DNA of 64,000 nucleotides from contig JACJWI010000002.1 of the NCBI GenBank assembly GCA_020637215.1, forward strand, positions 480,493 through 544,492, in the 5' to 3' direction. Origin of the DNA: Microthrixaceae bacterium (GTDB taxonomy: Bacteria > Actinomycetota > Acidimicrobiia > Acidimicrobiales > Microtrichaceae). The notes under the pieces are model-generated. The model was not told where the DNA came from. It did not search any database and worked only from the letters and a program-made list of their open reading frames with translations. Every line of letters starts with the position of its first letter. Position 1 is the first letter of the stretch. Positions 1-8,316 of the stretch are shown one piece after another. Both the position numbers and the translations under genes were made by a program.

Positions 1-93
1 GCCCAGCACCATCCCAACGGTGACACGAGTGTCACGGATGGTCGGCACACCGCCCATGCGGGCCGGGTCGACCGTGATCCTCTCGTAGGCCAT
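1..93 (-). CDS. DUF433 antitoxin-like protein, N-terminal part (runs off left edge)
   Basis: The 31 codons from an ATG at 93 to the window edge read MAYERITVDPARMGG followed by VPTIRDTRVTV, the conserved start of DUF433 proteins. DUF433 proteins are small winged-helix-like proteins usually found as antitoxin candidates next to a DUF5615 PIN-like toxin; any such partner would lie beyond the left edge. A TACACT hexamer (100-105, minus strand) ends 6 bases before the ATG. The frame overlaps the out-of-family tail of the HNH gene, which supports that gene being disrupted. The family call rests on the N-terminus alone. Confidence 0.72.
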   Translation of the reverse strand, partial: MAYERITVDPARMGGVPTIRDTRVTVGMVLG

Positions 94-1588
94 GACGGAA
101 GTGTACGACCGGCGCTGGTCGCACCGGCACCCGAAACCGTCGATCCGCCCGCGCGGCCAAGTCGGTTCGAGAAGACGGCGGTCGTCGCCGACGCCAGCCT
201 GCTTCTGACGACCATGGATCGCGTCGGTGCCCTCCACACGACCTCCGCCGACGGACTGGACCGCCACCCCGGCTCTGGCTGCGAGCTGGCGATCCAGGAT
301 GGTCGTACCGGCGACTTGTGAGGTTGCGGACGTCGGTGGGCCCGCGATGGCTGTGGGGCACCAGGTGGTGGGCGTCACACCAGTTGGGTGGGGCATCGCA
401 GCCGGGGAAGACGCAGCCCCCGTCTCGGGCGACGAGCCCCCGACGTTGGGCGCGGGTGGCGAACCGCTCGTCGGGCTTGCAGGCGACGGGGTGGCCGTCC
501 GCCGCGGTGATGATCCATGTGATGGTGGGATCGCACGTCAGGAGCTCCCACTCGCGGGCCGACCAGCGGAGTGGGTCGCCGGCGGTATCGGTGACCCTGC
601 TCGACCAGTCGATCGAGCTCTCGGCGGTGGGTCCGGGCAGGAGCGTCCCGTCGTGGAACAGCTCACCGACGGTGTGCTCGTCGAGGTCGACGGTGATGGT
701 GACGTCTGCGGTGGGACCGGTGCTGCCGGAGCGGCTCGACGTGGCCGTGGCTCCGCGGGTGACGAGGTCGATGAAGGCCTGGGCCAGTAGCTCGGAGCGA
801 GAGGGCACGTCGAGGCTGGGGTCGAGGTCGTGGTCGCTGACGGCCTGACGGTGGAGTCGGTCCGCTTCGGCATTGACGCGTTGTTCGAACCCGATGCTGG
901 CGGGTCCGTAGAGGTCGATGGTCGCGGAGAGGGTGTCTCCGGAGCGGGTGACGGCCGCGTGGTTGCGGGGCCGGGGTGGCTCCGAGCCGTCGTGGTCCGC
1001 GTAGGACGCGATCTGGGCGACGTCGCGAGCGAAGGTCCTCCAAGTTGCACGGGAACGCATCAGGGCCAGGAGCTCGTTCTGGATCGTGGAGAACGTGTCG
1101 ACGGTGCGGTCGTTGAGGTGTCGGCAGACCTCTCGGGTCCGGTCGACCGACACCGTGCCGGCCCGGAGGGCATCGGCGACGTCGGGGAGTCGGCGCAGGG
1201 CCGTCCCGGTGGTGACGTCGCGGCGGACGCGTCGCTGGTCGGCGCCGTGCCGCCAGGCCGCCTGGTTCGGAACGACGTGACCGAGCCGGGTGTCGGTCAG
1301 GCCCCGGGCGTGGAGCTCGGCGAGCAGCACGAACCGCGTGGAGTGGAAGAGCCGGTCGGCGACCTCGAGCGCATCGAACAGGCCGAGGCACGTGTCGTCG
1401 TCCAGTGCACGGACGTCGACATCGGCCAGGTCGGCGAGCCCGTCCAGCGCAGCGGTGGCCTCGATCGGTGCGGTGAACACCGGGACACCGAACCGGCCGA
1501 TCCGCACCTGGCAGTCAGCGCCGGCCGGTCCCGGCTCGGCGCTCTGCCCTTCGAATCGCTCCTCGTGTCCCTCTCCGATCGAACGCAT
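32..1588 (-). CDS. DUF222/13E12-repeat HNH endonuclease, disrupted at the C-terminus
   Basis: The first ~425 residues match the actinobacterial DUF222-HNH family: a long helical DUF222 region, then an HNH start with CVFPGCDAPPNWCDAHH and HSHRGPTDVRNLT. The family normally continues at once with a Leu-Cys-x-x-His-His segment that completes the metal site. Here, from about base 316 downstream, the frame turns into an Arg/Pro-rich tail of about 95 residues with no family character, and its last codons overlap the DUF433 start on the same strand. The 3' end was probably replaced or deleted. The ATG at 1588 has no clear Shine-Dalgarno sequence. Family assignment is secure; whether a nuclease is still made is doubtful. 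Confidence 0.7.
   Translation of the reverse strand: MRSIGEGHEERFEGQSAEPGPAGADCQVRIGRFGVPVFTAPIEATAALDGLADLADVDVRALDDDTCLGLFDALEVADRLFHSTRFVLLAELHARGLTDTRLGHVVPNQAAWRHGADQRRVRRDVTTGTALRRLPDVADALRAGTVSVDRTREVCRHLNDRTVDTFSTIQNELLALMRSRATWRTFARDVAQIASYADHDGSEPPRPRNHAAVTRSGDTLSATIDLYGPASIGFEQRVNAEADRLHRQAVSDHDLDPSLDVPSRSELLAQAFIDLVTRGATATSSRSGSTGPTADVTITVDLDEHTVGELFHDGTLLPGPTAESSIDWSSRVTDTAGDPLRWSAREWELLTCDPTITWIITAADGHPVACKPDERFATRAQRRGLVARDGGCVFPGCDAPPNWCDAHHLVPHSHRGPTDVRNLTSRRYDHPGSPARSQSRGGGPVRRRRSCGGHRRDPWSSEAGWRRRRPPSSRTDLAARADRRFRVPVRPAPVVHFRHGLREDHGRPGPHGRCADHP
100..105 (-). promoter_or_regulatory. Putative -10 element of the DUF433 gene
   Basis: Minus-strand TACACT ends 6 bases before the ATG at 93, a spacing that would place the transcript start at the start codon. 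No clear -35 is seen. Confidence 0.4.
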
Positions 1589-1844
1589 GTTCCCATGGTG
1601 TCATGGGCGTGTGACACTCGAGCCCCGACGATCGCGCCCGACACCAGCTGGGTCCGGGGGCCGCCGCACCATCCGGGGGTCGTAGCCGTGTGTGGCCGTC
1701 GTCCGAGAACAGGAGTAGATCTTCGTCGACGCCCACGGGTGGCGAACCGCGTGTTCGGATCCTGGCCCAGGCGTCGGCGGCCAGGATGGACAGCACCGCC
1801 GCTCCGGTGAACGCCTCGCTCGGGAACGCGTGCAGATCACCGAG

Positions 1845-1850
1845 TAGCGT
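1845..1850 (+). promoter_or_regulatory. Putative -10 element of the NERD gene
   Basis: TAGCGT followed by 5 bases and the GTG at 1856. Confidence 0.4.
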
Positions 1851-1855
1851 CCGGT

Positions 1856-2767
1856 GTGAACATGCCGGTGAAGCAGATGGCGTTGAAGCGGGCCGACCGG
1901 TGCCGTGAGTGCGGCGCCGAGCTGCCGGTCGGGACGCGTGCCGAGTGGAACTCCGATCTGCGGGTCGTCACGTGCGTTCCGTGCGTCGAGGCTCGACCTC
2001 CTGCACCGATGGCACCCTCGGATGAGATGGCGGCACCCGCACCACCGCCTGGGTCGGTGTCGTCGGAGTCGGTCGATTCGGTCGTCGAGGAGGGACCGGC
2101 GCCGATCGATGTCGGAGTGCCCGGGGCGTCGGCGCGGCAGGAGCATCAGCGACGGCAGGCGAAGCGGGAGCGACGGATCGAGGAGAAGTGGGGTACCGGC
2201 CGGCTGGGTCGGATCGCCAAGGCGCTCTCGGACGATCCGCAGAGCACTCGGGCGTGGAAGGAGGGCGCCATCGGCGAGGAACGGGTCGCTCAGGTGCTCA
2301 CCGAACGCCTCGGTGACACAGCTGTCCTGTTGCACGACCGGAAGGTGCCGGGCACGCGGGGCAACATCGACCACATCGCGGTCGCCTCCTCGGGCGTGTG
2401 GATCATCGACGCCAAGCGCTACAAGGGCAGGGTGGAGAAGCGGGACAAGGGCGGCTGGTTCCGGACCGACTTTCACCTGTACGTCGGAGGGCGCGACCGC
2501 ACGAAGTTGGTCGAGGCGATGGGCTGGCAGCACGACGCTGTTCGCTCCGCTCTGGGTGACGAGGACGTCCCGGTTCACACGGCGTTGACGTTCGTAGGGG
2601 CGGAGTGGCCGCTGCTGTTCCCCAAGCCGCTGCGCATCGGTGGCGTGCTGGTCAGCTGGCCCGCCAAGCTCGCGGATCTGATCGGCGAACCCGGACCCCT
2701 CGACGACGAGGTCGTCGAACGCATCGCCCGCACCCTCGCCACGGCCCTCACCGCGAACCGGAGCTGA
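1856..2767 (+). CDS. NERD-domain (nuclease-related) protein with N-terminal zinc-finger-like segment
   Basis: About 303 residues. The N-terminus has two Cys pairs (CREC near 16-19 and CVPC near 38-41), a likely small zinc-binding module. A low-complexity Ala/Pro linker and a basic helical stretch follow (about 95-125). A NERD domain then runs from about residue 137: GAIGEERVAQVL, GNIDHIAVASSGVWIIDAKR and YKGRVEK contain the expected Glu, Asp and Asp-x-Lys of this PD-(D/E)xK-like fold. NERD proteins are presumed nucleases or DNA-processing factors, but the substrate is unknown. GTG at 1856 is chosen because of the -10-like hexamer just upstream; ATG at 1862 is the alternative. A tRNA gene follows. 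Confidence 0.75.
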   Translation: MNMPVKQMALKRADRCRECGAELPVGTRAEWNSDLRVVTCVPCVEARPPAPMAPSDEMAAPAPPPGSVSSESVDSVVEEGPAPIDVGVPGASARQEHQRRQAKRERRIEEKWGTGRLGRIAKALSDDPQSTRAWKEGAIGEERVAQVLTERLGDTAVLLHDRKVPGTRGNIDHIAVASSGVWIIDAKRYKGRVEKRDKGGWFRTDFHLYVGGRDRTKLVEAMGWQHDAVRSALGDEDVPVHTALTFVGAEWPLLFPKPLRIGGVLVSWPAKLADLIGEPGPLDDEVVERIARTLATALTANRS

Positions 2768-2828
2768 CCAGGCTCTCGGCGGAACACGAACCCTTTGGAA
2801 CGCTGTGGGATGATCTGGACCTGGACAG

Positions 2829-2846
2829 CCGCGGAGCATTCCGCGG
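2829..2846 (+). terminator. Short perfect stem-loop between the NERD gene and tRNA-Lys
   Basis: CCGCGGA, loop GCAT, TCCGCGG: a 7-bp perfect stem ending 7 bases before the tRNA. It could terminate the NERD transcript or form part of the tRNA leader. There is no U-tract. Confidence 0.4.
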
Positions 2847-2853
2847 AACGCCC

Positions 2854-2926
2854 GGGCCTCTAGCTCAGTTGGCAGAGCAGCGGACTTTTAATCCGACGCG
2901 CGTGGGTTCGAGCCCCACGGGGCCCA
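2854..2926 (+). tRNA. tRNA-Lys (anticodon UUU)
   Basis: A complete cloverleaf can be folded by eye: acceptor GGGCCTC pairs with GGGGCCC (one G-U), the D arm is GCTC/GAGC, the anticodon arm GCGGA/TCCGA has one mismatch at its outer pair, the loop CTTTTAA gives anticodon UUU, and the T arm is GTGGG/CCCAC around TTCGAGC. The discriminator base is A and CCA is not encoded (CTCC follows). Confidence 0.95.
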
Positions 2927-2970
2927 CTCCGACCCTTTCGGGCGACCCGGTGGAGAGGGCCTTCGCGGCC

Positions 2971-3843
2971 TCAGGACGGTTCGGTACCCCCGCCGGTGCG
3001 GTAGTCGCCGAACGGCTCGTCGCGCCGCTGCAACGCCTCGGTCAGGCTCCCGCCATCGGTGCGCTCACCGCCGACGGCCCCGTCGATGCCGGCATCGCCG
3101 AGGAAGGCCCGGAACGTGGGCTGGTGCACTCCCAGCGCGCACAGCTCGGTGCCCGAGCGGATCGCGGTGCGCAGACCCATCACGTCCATCGCCCGGTGCA
3201 CGGTCCGCTTGTTCAGCTGGGCGATGTCGGGCGGCACCAGCGCGATGCGCTCGGCCATCGCCAGCACCTCGTCATCCAGGCGGTCCGCCGGGAACACCCG
3301 GTTGGCCCAGCCGAGGCGGACCGCGTCCTCGCCCGAGATCCAGTCGCCGGTCAGCATCATCTCCATGGCGGCCCGCGGCCCCAGGAACCAGGCGTGGAAC
3401 TGCATGTCGGGCACCCCGAAGCGCACCGCCGGGTACCCGATGCGGGCGTCGTCGGACACGTAGACCAGGTCGCAGCCGGTGGCCAGCTCGCTGCCGCCGG
3501 CCAGACACCACCCGTGGACCTGGGCGATGACCGGCTTGGCCAGGTCCCAGATGCTCATCCACGCGTCGGTCACGTGGCGGGGCCAGAAGCCCTCGCCTCC
3601 CGGGGTGAAGTACGGGAGGTCGTGGCCCTCGTTGCCGTCGCCGAGCTCGTAGCCGGCGCTGAAGCAGCTCCCCGCGCCGCGGATGATCGACACGCGGACC
3701 TCGGGGTCCTCGTCCGCCTCGCGCAGCGCGTCGAGAACCCCTCCACGCACGGCGTGGTTGAGCGCGTTGCGCTTGTCGGGCCGGTTCAGCGTGATCCGGC
3801 GGACCCCCTCGGCGGGCGTGTCGACGAGCACGGCGTCGGTCAT
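2971..3843 (-). CDS. Enoyl-CoA hydratase/isomerase (crotonase) family protein
   Basis: 290 residues with the crotonase fold: GAGSCFSAGYEL forms the first oxyanion-hole region and HGWCLAGGSELATGCD the second, including Glu119, which corresponds to one of the two catalytic glutamates of classical enoyl-CoA hydratase. The second glutamate, normally in a Q-P-E context, is replaced by Ala139 (GYPAVRFGV), so simple hydration of enoyl-CoA is doubtful; another crotonase reaction such as isomerisation, dehalogenation or C-C cleavage is possible. The start ATG at 3843 has a good Shine-Dalgarno sequence (GGAGGAG). It stands alone, divergent from the M23 gene. Confidence 0.82.
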   Translation of the reverse strand: MTDAVLVDTPAEGVRRITLNRPDKRNALNHAVRGGVLDALREADEDPEVRVSIIRGAGSCFSAGYELGDGNEGHDLPYFTPGGEGFWPRHVTDAWMSIWDLAKPVIAQVHGWCLAGGSELATGCDLVYVSDDARIGYPAVRFGVPDMQFHAWFLGPRAAMEMMLTGDWISGEDAVRLGWANRVFPADRLDDEVLAMAERIALVPPDIAQLNKRTVHRAMDVMGLRTAIRSGTELCALGVHQPTFRAFLGDAGIDGAVGGERTDGGSLTEALQRRDEPFGDYRTGGGTEPS

Positions 3844-3940
3844 TGACGTCTCCTCCGGTGTGAGAGCCCTCGGCTGCGCGGGCTCGGGTCAACCTACGTG
3901 GCGGTCAAGGTTTCCGCCCGGGTTGCCGATCACCGGGGCC

Positions 3941-4864
3941 ATGTCCGCCCTCGGCCACCGTCCACGCCCGCGCCCGTTCGTCCTGCTCCCGGTCCTGGCC
4001 GTCGGCCTCGTCTCGTTCCTGGCCGCATGCGTGCCGGCCCCGCCCCGTCCTCCGGCGCCGGTCGGTCCGGCCGAGCGCGAGATGGTGTTCCCCGTCGCCG
4101 GCCGGACCTCCTACAGCGACACCTTCGGGGCCCCGCGCTCCGGCGGACGCACCCACCAGGGCCAGGACCTGATGGCGGCGCGCCACACGCCGCTGGTCGC
4201 GGCGGCCGACGGCACCGTCACCTCGCTGACGTGGTCCAACAGCGGGCTGTCGGGCAACTCGCTGACCATCACCGACGCGGACGGTTGGCGCTACGTCTAC
4301 ATCCACCTCAACAACGACGCGCCCGGCACCGACGACGGCTCCAACGTCTACGAGCGGGCCTTCGCGGACGGGATCGCCAAGGGCCAGAAGGTGAAGGCCG
4401 GTGAGGTGGTCGGCTACGTCGGTGACTCCGGCAACGCCGAGTCGACCAGCCCGCACCTGCACTTCGAGCTGCGTCGGCCCGACGGCACCGTCGTCAACGC
4501 CTACTCGTCGCTGCGCGCCGCTCGGACCCTGGTGCGCACCGACGCCGAACGCATCGCCGACTCGCCGATCGGCACGCTCGACGGGGTCGACGGCGGAGCG
4601 GGAACCGTCAGCGTCGACGGCTGGGCCCTCGACGCCCACGACGACGACCCGGTCAAGGTCTCGGTCTACGTGGCCGGCAACCCGGTCGCCACCGCCACCG
4701 CCTCGGTCGACCGGCCTGACGTCGACGCCGCGTTCGGTCGCGGCGCGGAGCACGGGTTCCACGTGTCCGACGTGCCCGCAGCGCCCGGCACGACGGTGTG
4801 CGTGGTGGCCCACAGCCTGGGCGGCGGGGGCTCGACGCGGATCGGGTGCGGCGTCGCACCCTGA
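3941..4864 (+). CDS. M23-family peptidoglycan endopeptidase, lipoprotein
   Basis: 307 residues from ATG 3941. A basic N-terminus and hydrophobic stretch end in a lipobox (LAAC, Cys near 28), so export and lipid anchoring are expected. The M23 LytM domain covers about residues 45-195: THQGQDL supplies the His-x3-Asp zinc ligands and PHLHFE the His-x-His motif, so the catalytic set is complete. The last ~100 residues (GWALD, RPDVD, HGF and a C-terminal Gly-Cys) resemble an Ig-like module found at the ends of secreted actinobacterial hydrolases. Likely role: cutting peptidoglycan cross-links at the cell surface. Confidence 0.85.
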   Translation: MSALGHRPRPRPFVLLPVLAVGLVSFLAACVPAPPRPPAPVGPAEREMVFPVAGRTSYSDTFGAPRSGGRTHQGQDLMAARHTPLVAAADGTVTSLTWSNSGLSGNSLTITDADGWRYVYIHLNNDAPGTDDGSNVYERAFADGIAKGQKVKAGEVVGYVGDSGNAESTSPHLHFELRRPDGTVVNAYSSLRAARTLVRTDAERIADSPIGTLDGVDGGAGTVSVDGWALDAHDDDPVKVSVYVAGNPVATATASVDRPDVDAAFGRGAEHGFHVSDVPAAPGTTVCVVAHSLGGGGSTRIGCGVAP

Positions 4865-4897
4865 TCCGCGTCGGGCGCGCCGGTGCCCGCACGCCGT

Positions 4898-4903
4898 TAG
4901 CGT
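4898..4903 (+). promoter_or_regulatory. Putative -10 element of the thiolase-like gene
   Basis: TAGCGT, then 8 bases to the GTG at 4912. Confidence 0.4.
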
Positions 4904-4911
4904 CACCGACC

Positions 4912-6399
4912 GTGAGCGCCACCCTCGATCCCCGCACCCCGGTCCTCGTCGGCGTCGGAGCCGCCCACCGCCCCGCCGACGGGTCCGGTGCGGTCGAACC
5001 GCTCGAGCTGATGGTCGAGGCCGCCCTCGCCGCGGCCGACGACGCCGGCGCCGCTCGGCTCCTCCCCGACTGCGGACTGGTCGCGGTGCCCGAAGGCTCG
5101 TGGTCCTACCCCGACGTCGCCCGGCTCGTCGCCGACAGGGTGGGGGCGAGGAGAGCCCGAACGGTCCGTGCCGACATCGGCGTCCCGCAGACCCAGCCGG
5201 TCGCGGTCGCCCTCGACCGCATCCGCCGGGGTGCTCTCGACGTTGCTCTCGTCGTCGGCGGCGAGGCGATGGCGAGCAGCCGCGCGGCTGCCCGGGCCGG
5301 CACCCCCATCGACGAGACCGCCCAGGACGGCGCAACGCCCGACGAACGGTGGTCGCCGGCCGGCGAGATCATGGCCGCTGCCGAGGTCGCCGCCGGCATG
5401 TGGGCCGCCGTCGAGCAGTACGCCTGCATCGAGAACGCGCTCGGTCATGCCGAGGGCCAGCCGTTCGACTCCCAGCTCGACGACATCGCCGAGCTCTGGG
5501 CCGCGTACAACGCGGTGGCGACCACCAACCCGACCGCCGCGTTCGCAGCTCCGCGGACCGCCGCCGAGCTGCGCGATCCCGGCCCGGGCAACCGGGCCAT
5601 CGCCTCGCCGTACAACAAGTGGCACGTCAGCCAGTGGGTCGTCGACCAGGCCGCGGCGCTGATCCTGTGCTCGGTCGACGCGGCGCGCGCCGCGGGAGTT
5701 CCGGCCGAGCGGTGGGTGTTCCCGCACGCGTGCGTCGACTCGTCGCACATGGTGTCGCTCAGCCGTCGATCCGAGATCCACCGCTGGCCCGCGATGGGTG
5801 TGGTCGGACGTGCCGTCGCCGAGCACATCGGTCGACCGCTGCGCGACATCGAGATCCAGGAGATCTACAGCTGCTTCCCCGTCGCGGTGCGGCTCCAGCA
5901 GCGCGAGCTCGACCTGGACCGCGACCAACGGACCGCGGTGGCGCCGACGGTGACCGGCGGGATGGCCTTCGCCGGCGGCCCGCTCAACAACTTCACCTAC
6001 CAGGCCACTGTCGAGGTCGTCCGACACCTCCGCGAGCACCCCGAGCACCTGGCGATGGTCACCACGGTGTCGGGGCTGTTGACCAAGCCCGGCATCACCG
6101 TCTGGGGTGGCCGCCCGGCGCCCGATGTGCTGATCGAGGACGTGGCCGAGCCGGCCGCCGCGCGCACCGGTGTCCGCGACGTCACCGGCGAGGCGCAAGG
6201 GCCGGGAACGGTGGTGACCGCGACCGCCACCTACCTCGACGGCCGACCGGTGCGCGCGTTCGTGATCGCGGACCTGGACGACGGTCGTCGCTGGGTCGGG
6301 ACCTGTGACGACGCCGGGTTCGCCGAGGCGACCGACCGCCGGGCCACGATCGGGACCATCGTCGACGTCACCGGCGCGGGCTGCGTCCCGCGTTCCTGA
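4912..6399 (+). CDS. Thiolase-like protein (acetyl-CoA acetyltransferase/TLP1 type)
   Basis: 495 residues. The N-terminus (RTPVLVGVGAAH) and internal GGEAMAS and GGMAFAGGPLNNFTYQA segments belong to the thiolase fold, and the extra C-terminal ~90 residues (TATYLDGRPVRAFVIADLDDG) match the additional beta domain of mycobacterial thiolase-like protein type 1. The usual Gly-His-Pro catalytic His near the C-terminus is absent; IYSCFP carries a conserved Cys. It probably binds acyl-CoA, but a classical thiolase reaction is uncertain. The gene is preceded by a leaderless-type promoter and converges on the SDR gene. Confidence 0.75.
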   Translation: MSATLDPRTPVLVGVGAAHRPADGSGAVEPLELMVEAALAAADDAGAARLLPDCGLVAVPEGSWSYPDVARLVADRVGARRARTVRADIGVPQTQPVAVALDRIRRGALDVALVVGGEAMASSRAAARAGTPIDETAQDGATPDERWSPAGEIMAAAEVAAGMWAAVEQYACIENALGHAEGQPFDSQLDDIAELWAAYNAVATTNPTAAFAAPRTAAELRDPGPGNRAIASPYNKWHVSQWVVDQAAALILCSVDAARAAGVPAERWVFPHACVDSSHMVSLSRRSEIHRWPAMGVVGRAVAEHIGRPLRDIEIQEIYSCFPVAVRLQQRELDLDRDQRTAVAPTVTGGMAFAGGPLNNFTYQATVEVVRHLREHPEHLAMVTTVSGLLTKPGITVWGGRPAPDVLIEDVAEPAAARTGVRDVTGEAQGPGTVVTATATYLDGRPVRAFVIADLDDGRRWVGTCDDAGFAEATDRRATIGTIVDVTGAGCVPRS

Positions 6400-6405
6400 C
6401 GAGCT

Positions 6406-6420
6406 CCGGATCGGATCCGG
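6406..6420. terminator. Small stem-loop between convergent genes
   Basis: CCGGAT, loop CGG, ATCCGG. A 6-bp stem just after the stop of the thiolase-like gene, facing the SDR gene; it could serve both strands. Confidence 0.3.
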
Positions 6421-6451
6421 GGTCCTGAGCGATCGACGCGTGCGCTGAGGG

Positions 6452-7417
6452 TCAGTTCGACTCGAACCAGGCGACGGTGTCTCGGACCGTCTCGTGGATC
6501 GGCCGGCTCCTGTAGCCGAGTTCGGTCGCCGCCCGGTAGTGGCTGACCACCGGCGAGTACTTCAGGGCGTGCAGGGCGTCGGGGGTGAAGATCGGCTTCT
6601 TGGTCCGCTGCTCGATCTGCATCACCAGGGGCGCCAGCGGGGTCACCAGCCGCAGCGGGATCGACAGCGGCGGGACCGGCACCCCCGAGTAGCGCTCGAC
6701 CAGCATCCCGAGCTCGCGGATGCTGAGCCGTGACCCCGACAGGAGGTAGTTCTCGCCGGTGCGGCCGCGGTCGCCGGCGGCGATCAGGCCCTCGACCACG
6801 TCGCGCACGTCGACGAAGTCGAACTGCCCGGTGATCCCCACCGGGATCTTGCGGGTCATGAACTGCAGGACCGTCTCACCCATCCGCGACGGACCCCGGT
6901 CGTCGGGTCCGATGATCCCGGTCGGGTTGACGACCACCGCGTCGAGTCCCTTCTGCACGACCAGGCGGACCGCCTCCTCCCCGGCGCGCTTGGAGCGGTC
7001 GTAGGCCGGGGCGTCGGGATGGGTGGTCGGCGGGCCCGACTCGTCGAGCGACGGCCCGCAGCGTTCCAGGTCGAAGGAGTGCACCGACGAGCAGTGCACG
7101 AACCGGCCGCCCCCGCACTCGAACGCGACGGTCGCGGCGTTGCGGGGACCGTGGACGTTGACCCGCCACACCTCGCCGGTCGGGTCGCCGACGATCGAGA
7201 TGATCGCCGCCAGGTGGAACACCCGGTCCTGACCCTCGAACGCGGCTCGCAGGCTGGCCGGGTCGAGGACGTCGATCTCGACGAACTCGACGTCCACGTC
7301 GTCGAGGGCGGGGCCGCGGCTGCGGTCCGCGGCCCGGACCTCGACCCCGCGGTCCTTCAGGGTCCGGGCCAGGTGCGCTCCCAGGAATCCGCTGGCACCG
7401 GTGATGACGGCCCTCAT
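6452..7417 (-). CDS. NAD(P)-dependent epimerase/dehydratase (extended SDR)
   Basis: 321 residues. The Rossmann motif TGASGFLG lies at residues 6-13, followed by NVHGPRN and a Tyr-x3-Lys catalytic pair (YDRSK) preceded by SSVHSF. The closest relatives by motif are dihydroflavonol-4-reductase-like or 3-beta-hydroxysteroid dehydrogenase-like SDRs. Substrate is unknown. ATG at 7417 has a GGAGG Shine-Dalgarno sequence 9 bases upstream. Confidence 0.82.
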   Translation of the reverse strand: MRAVITGASGFLGAHLARTLKDRGVEVRAADRSRGPALDDVDVEFVEIDVLDPASLRAAFEGQDRVFHLAAIISIVGDPTGEVWRVNVHGPRNAATVAFECGGGRFVHCSSVHSFDLERCGPSLDESGPPTTHPDAPAYDRSKRAGEEAVRLVVQKGLDAVVVNPTGIIGPDDRGPSRMGETVLQFMTRKIPVGITGQFDFVDVRDVVEGLIAAGDRGRTGENYLLSGSRLSIRELGMLVERYSGVPVPPLSIPLRLVTPLAPLVMQIEQRTKKPIFTPDALHALKYSPVVSHYRAATELGYRSRPIHETVRDTVAWFESN

Positions 7418-7496
7418 TGTGGTGACCTCCGATCGCTCCGTCCCGCGGGCTGCACGGCGTTCCGCGACGTCCGCGGAGTCTCACATCCGCGCGGTC

Positions 7497-7790
7497 CTAC
7501 ATCCGCGGGGTATCGTCCAGGCCGTCGTTGAAGTCGCGGTACATCCCGTAGATGTCCTTGCACTTCTGGCACACCGGCAGCTGCTTGGGGTCCCGCGACG
7601 GCACCCAGACGTGCCCGCACAGCGCTTCGAGCGGAGTCCCCTCCACCCGAGCCGCCAGCACCTTGGCCGCCGCGTCCTCTCCCGGCAGCGTCCGGACGAT
7701 GTGGGCGACCGGGCCGTCCTCGGTCTCCTGCTCCTCGTCGGTCAGGGTGACCGTCGAGGTGGCTGGTCCGGTGGTCATCGGTGCGGTCAT
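7497..7790 (-). CDS. DUF3039 family protein
   Basis: 97 residues. Cys58/His60 (LCGHVWVP) and Cys74/Cys77 (CQKC) make a likely zinc-ribbon, followed by the characteristic DIYGMYRDF end. DUF3039 is a small actinobacterial family of unknown function. Its ATG overlaps the stop of the upstream minus-strand gene in ATGA, implying translational coupling, so the longer reading frame through this region should not be taken as its start. Confidence 0.8.
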   Translation of the reverse strand: MTAPMTTGPATSTVTLTDEEQETEDGPVAHIVRTLPGEDAAAKVLAARVEGTPLEALCGHVWVPSRDPKQLPVCQKCKDIYGMYRDFNDGLDDTPRM

Positions 7791-8272
7791 GTGCGTGTCC
7801 GATCGGGGTCGGCGTCGGGTCCCGGGCCGAGTGGCCGTAGCTCGAGGGTACGCCCCTGCGGGGTGTCGATCTCGGCTGCGGCCACCAGGCCGCTGCGACG
7901 CAGCGAGTCGCGAACCAGGGCGTCCACGGTGCCGGAGTCGACCGCCCTGCCGTCGACGGTCACGTCGGCCGGCACGGTCAGGGTCGCCGATCCGGTCGCC
8001 CGGACCTCGGGTGCCAGCCGGGACACCTCGGCGATCACGTCCTCGAGGCGCGGGGCGGCATCGGCGTCCGGATCGACCTCTCCGGAGTCGTCCGTGGCGT
8101 GGGAGCGCGTCACCCGCTTGCGCACCAGCACCCACACCGGGGCCATCACCACGACGGCGATCAGGAACGACCGGACCAGCACGCTGCCCTGGACGTCCGC
8201 GACGACCACCGCGACCTGGGTCGAGGAGGGAGAGCTCGCGGCGGCGAGGGCGGGCAGGGTCGAGGGGGTCAC
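7787..8272 (-). CDS. Single-pass membrane protein of unknown function
   Basis: 161 residues from GTG 8272. A hydrophobic helix (about 34-51, FLIAVVVMAPVWVLV) follows a short Ser/Ala-rich N-terminus; the remainder is soluble, acidic, with a predicted alpha/beta region (residues 95-150). I do not recognise the family. It overlaps the DUF3039 gene by 4 bases, so the two are probably co-expressed. A minus-strand TACGAT (8283-8288) lies 10 bases before the start. Confidence 0.6.
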   Translation of the reverse strand: MTPSTLPALAAASSPSSTQVAVVVADVQGSVLVRSFLIAVVVMAPVWVLVRKRVTRSHATDDSGEVDPDADAAPRLEDVIAEVSRLAPEVRATGSATLTVPADVTVDGRAVDSGTVDALVRDSLRRSGLVAAAEIDTPQGRTLELRPLGPGPDADPDRTRT

Positions 8273-8302
8273 CGGGGACGGGATCGTACCGGTGGGCGCC
8301 GC

Positions 8303-8308
8303 TACGCT
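8303..8308 (+). promoter_or_regulatory. Putative -10 element of the 8317 gene
   Basis: TACGCT, then 8 bases to GTG 8317. It lies back to back with the minus-strand TACGAT at 8283-8288, making a compact divergent promoter region. Confidence 0.4.
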
Positions 8309-8316
8309 CCCACGCC

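Noticed and set aside
2605..3846. 413-codon + strand frame across the tRNA and crotonase gene
   Set aside because: It runs through tRNA-Lys and antisense to the crotonase, with low-complexity translation.
3683..3940. N-terminal extension of the M23 lipoprotein gene
   Set aside because: This part is antisense to the crotonase gene; the signal peptide begins at the ATG at 3941.
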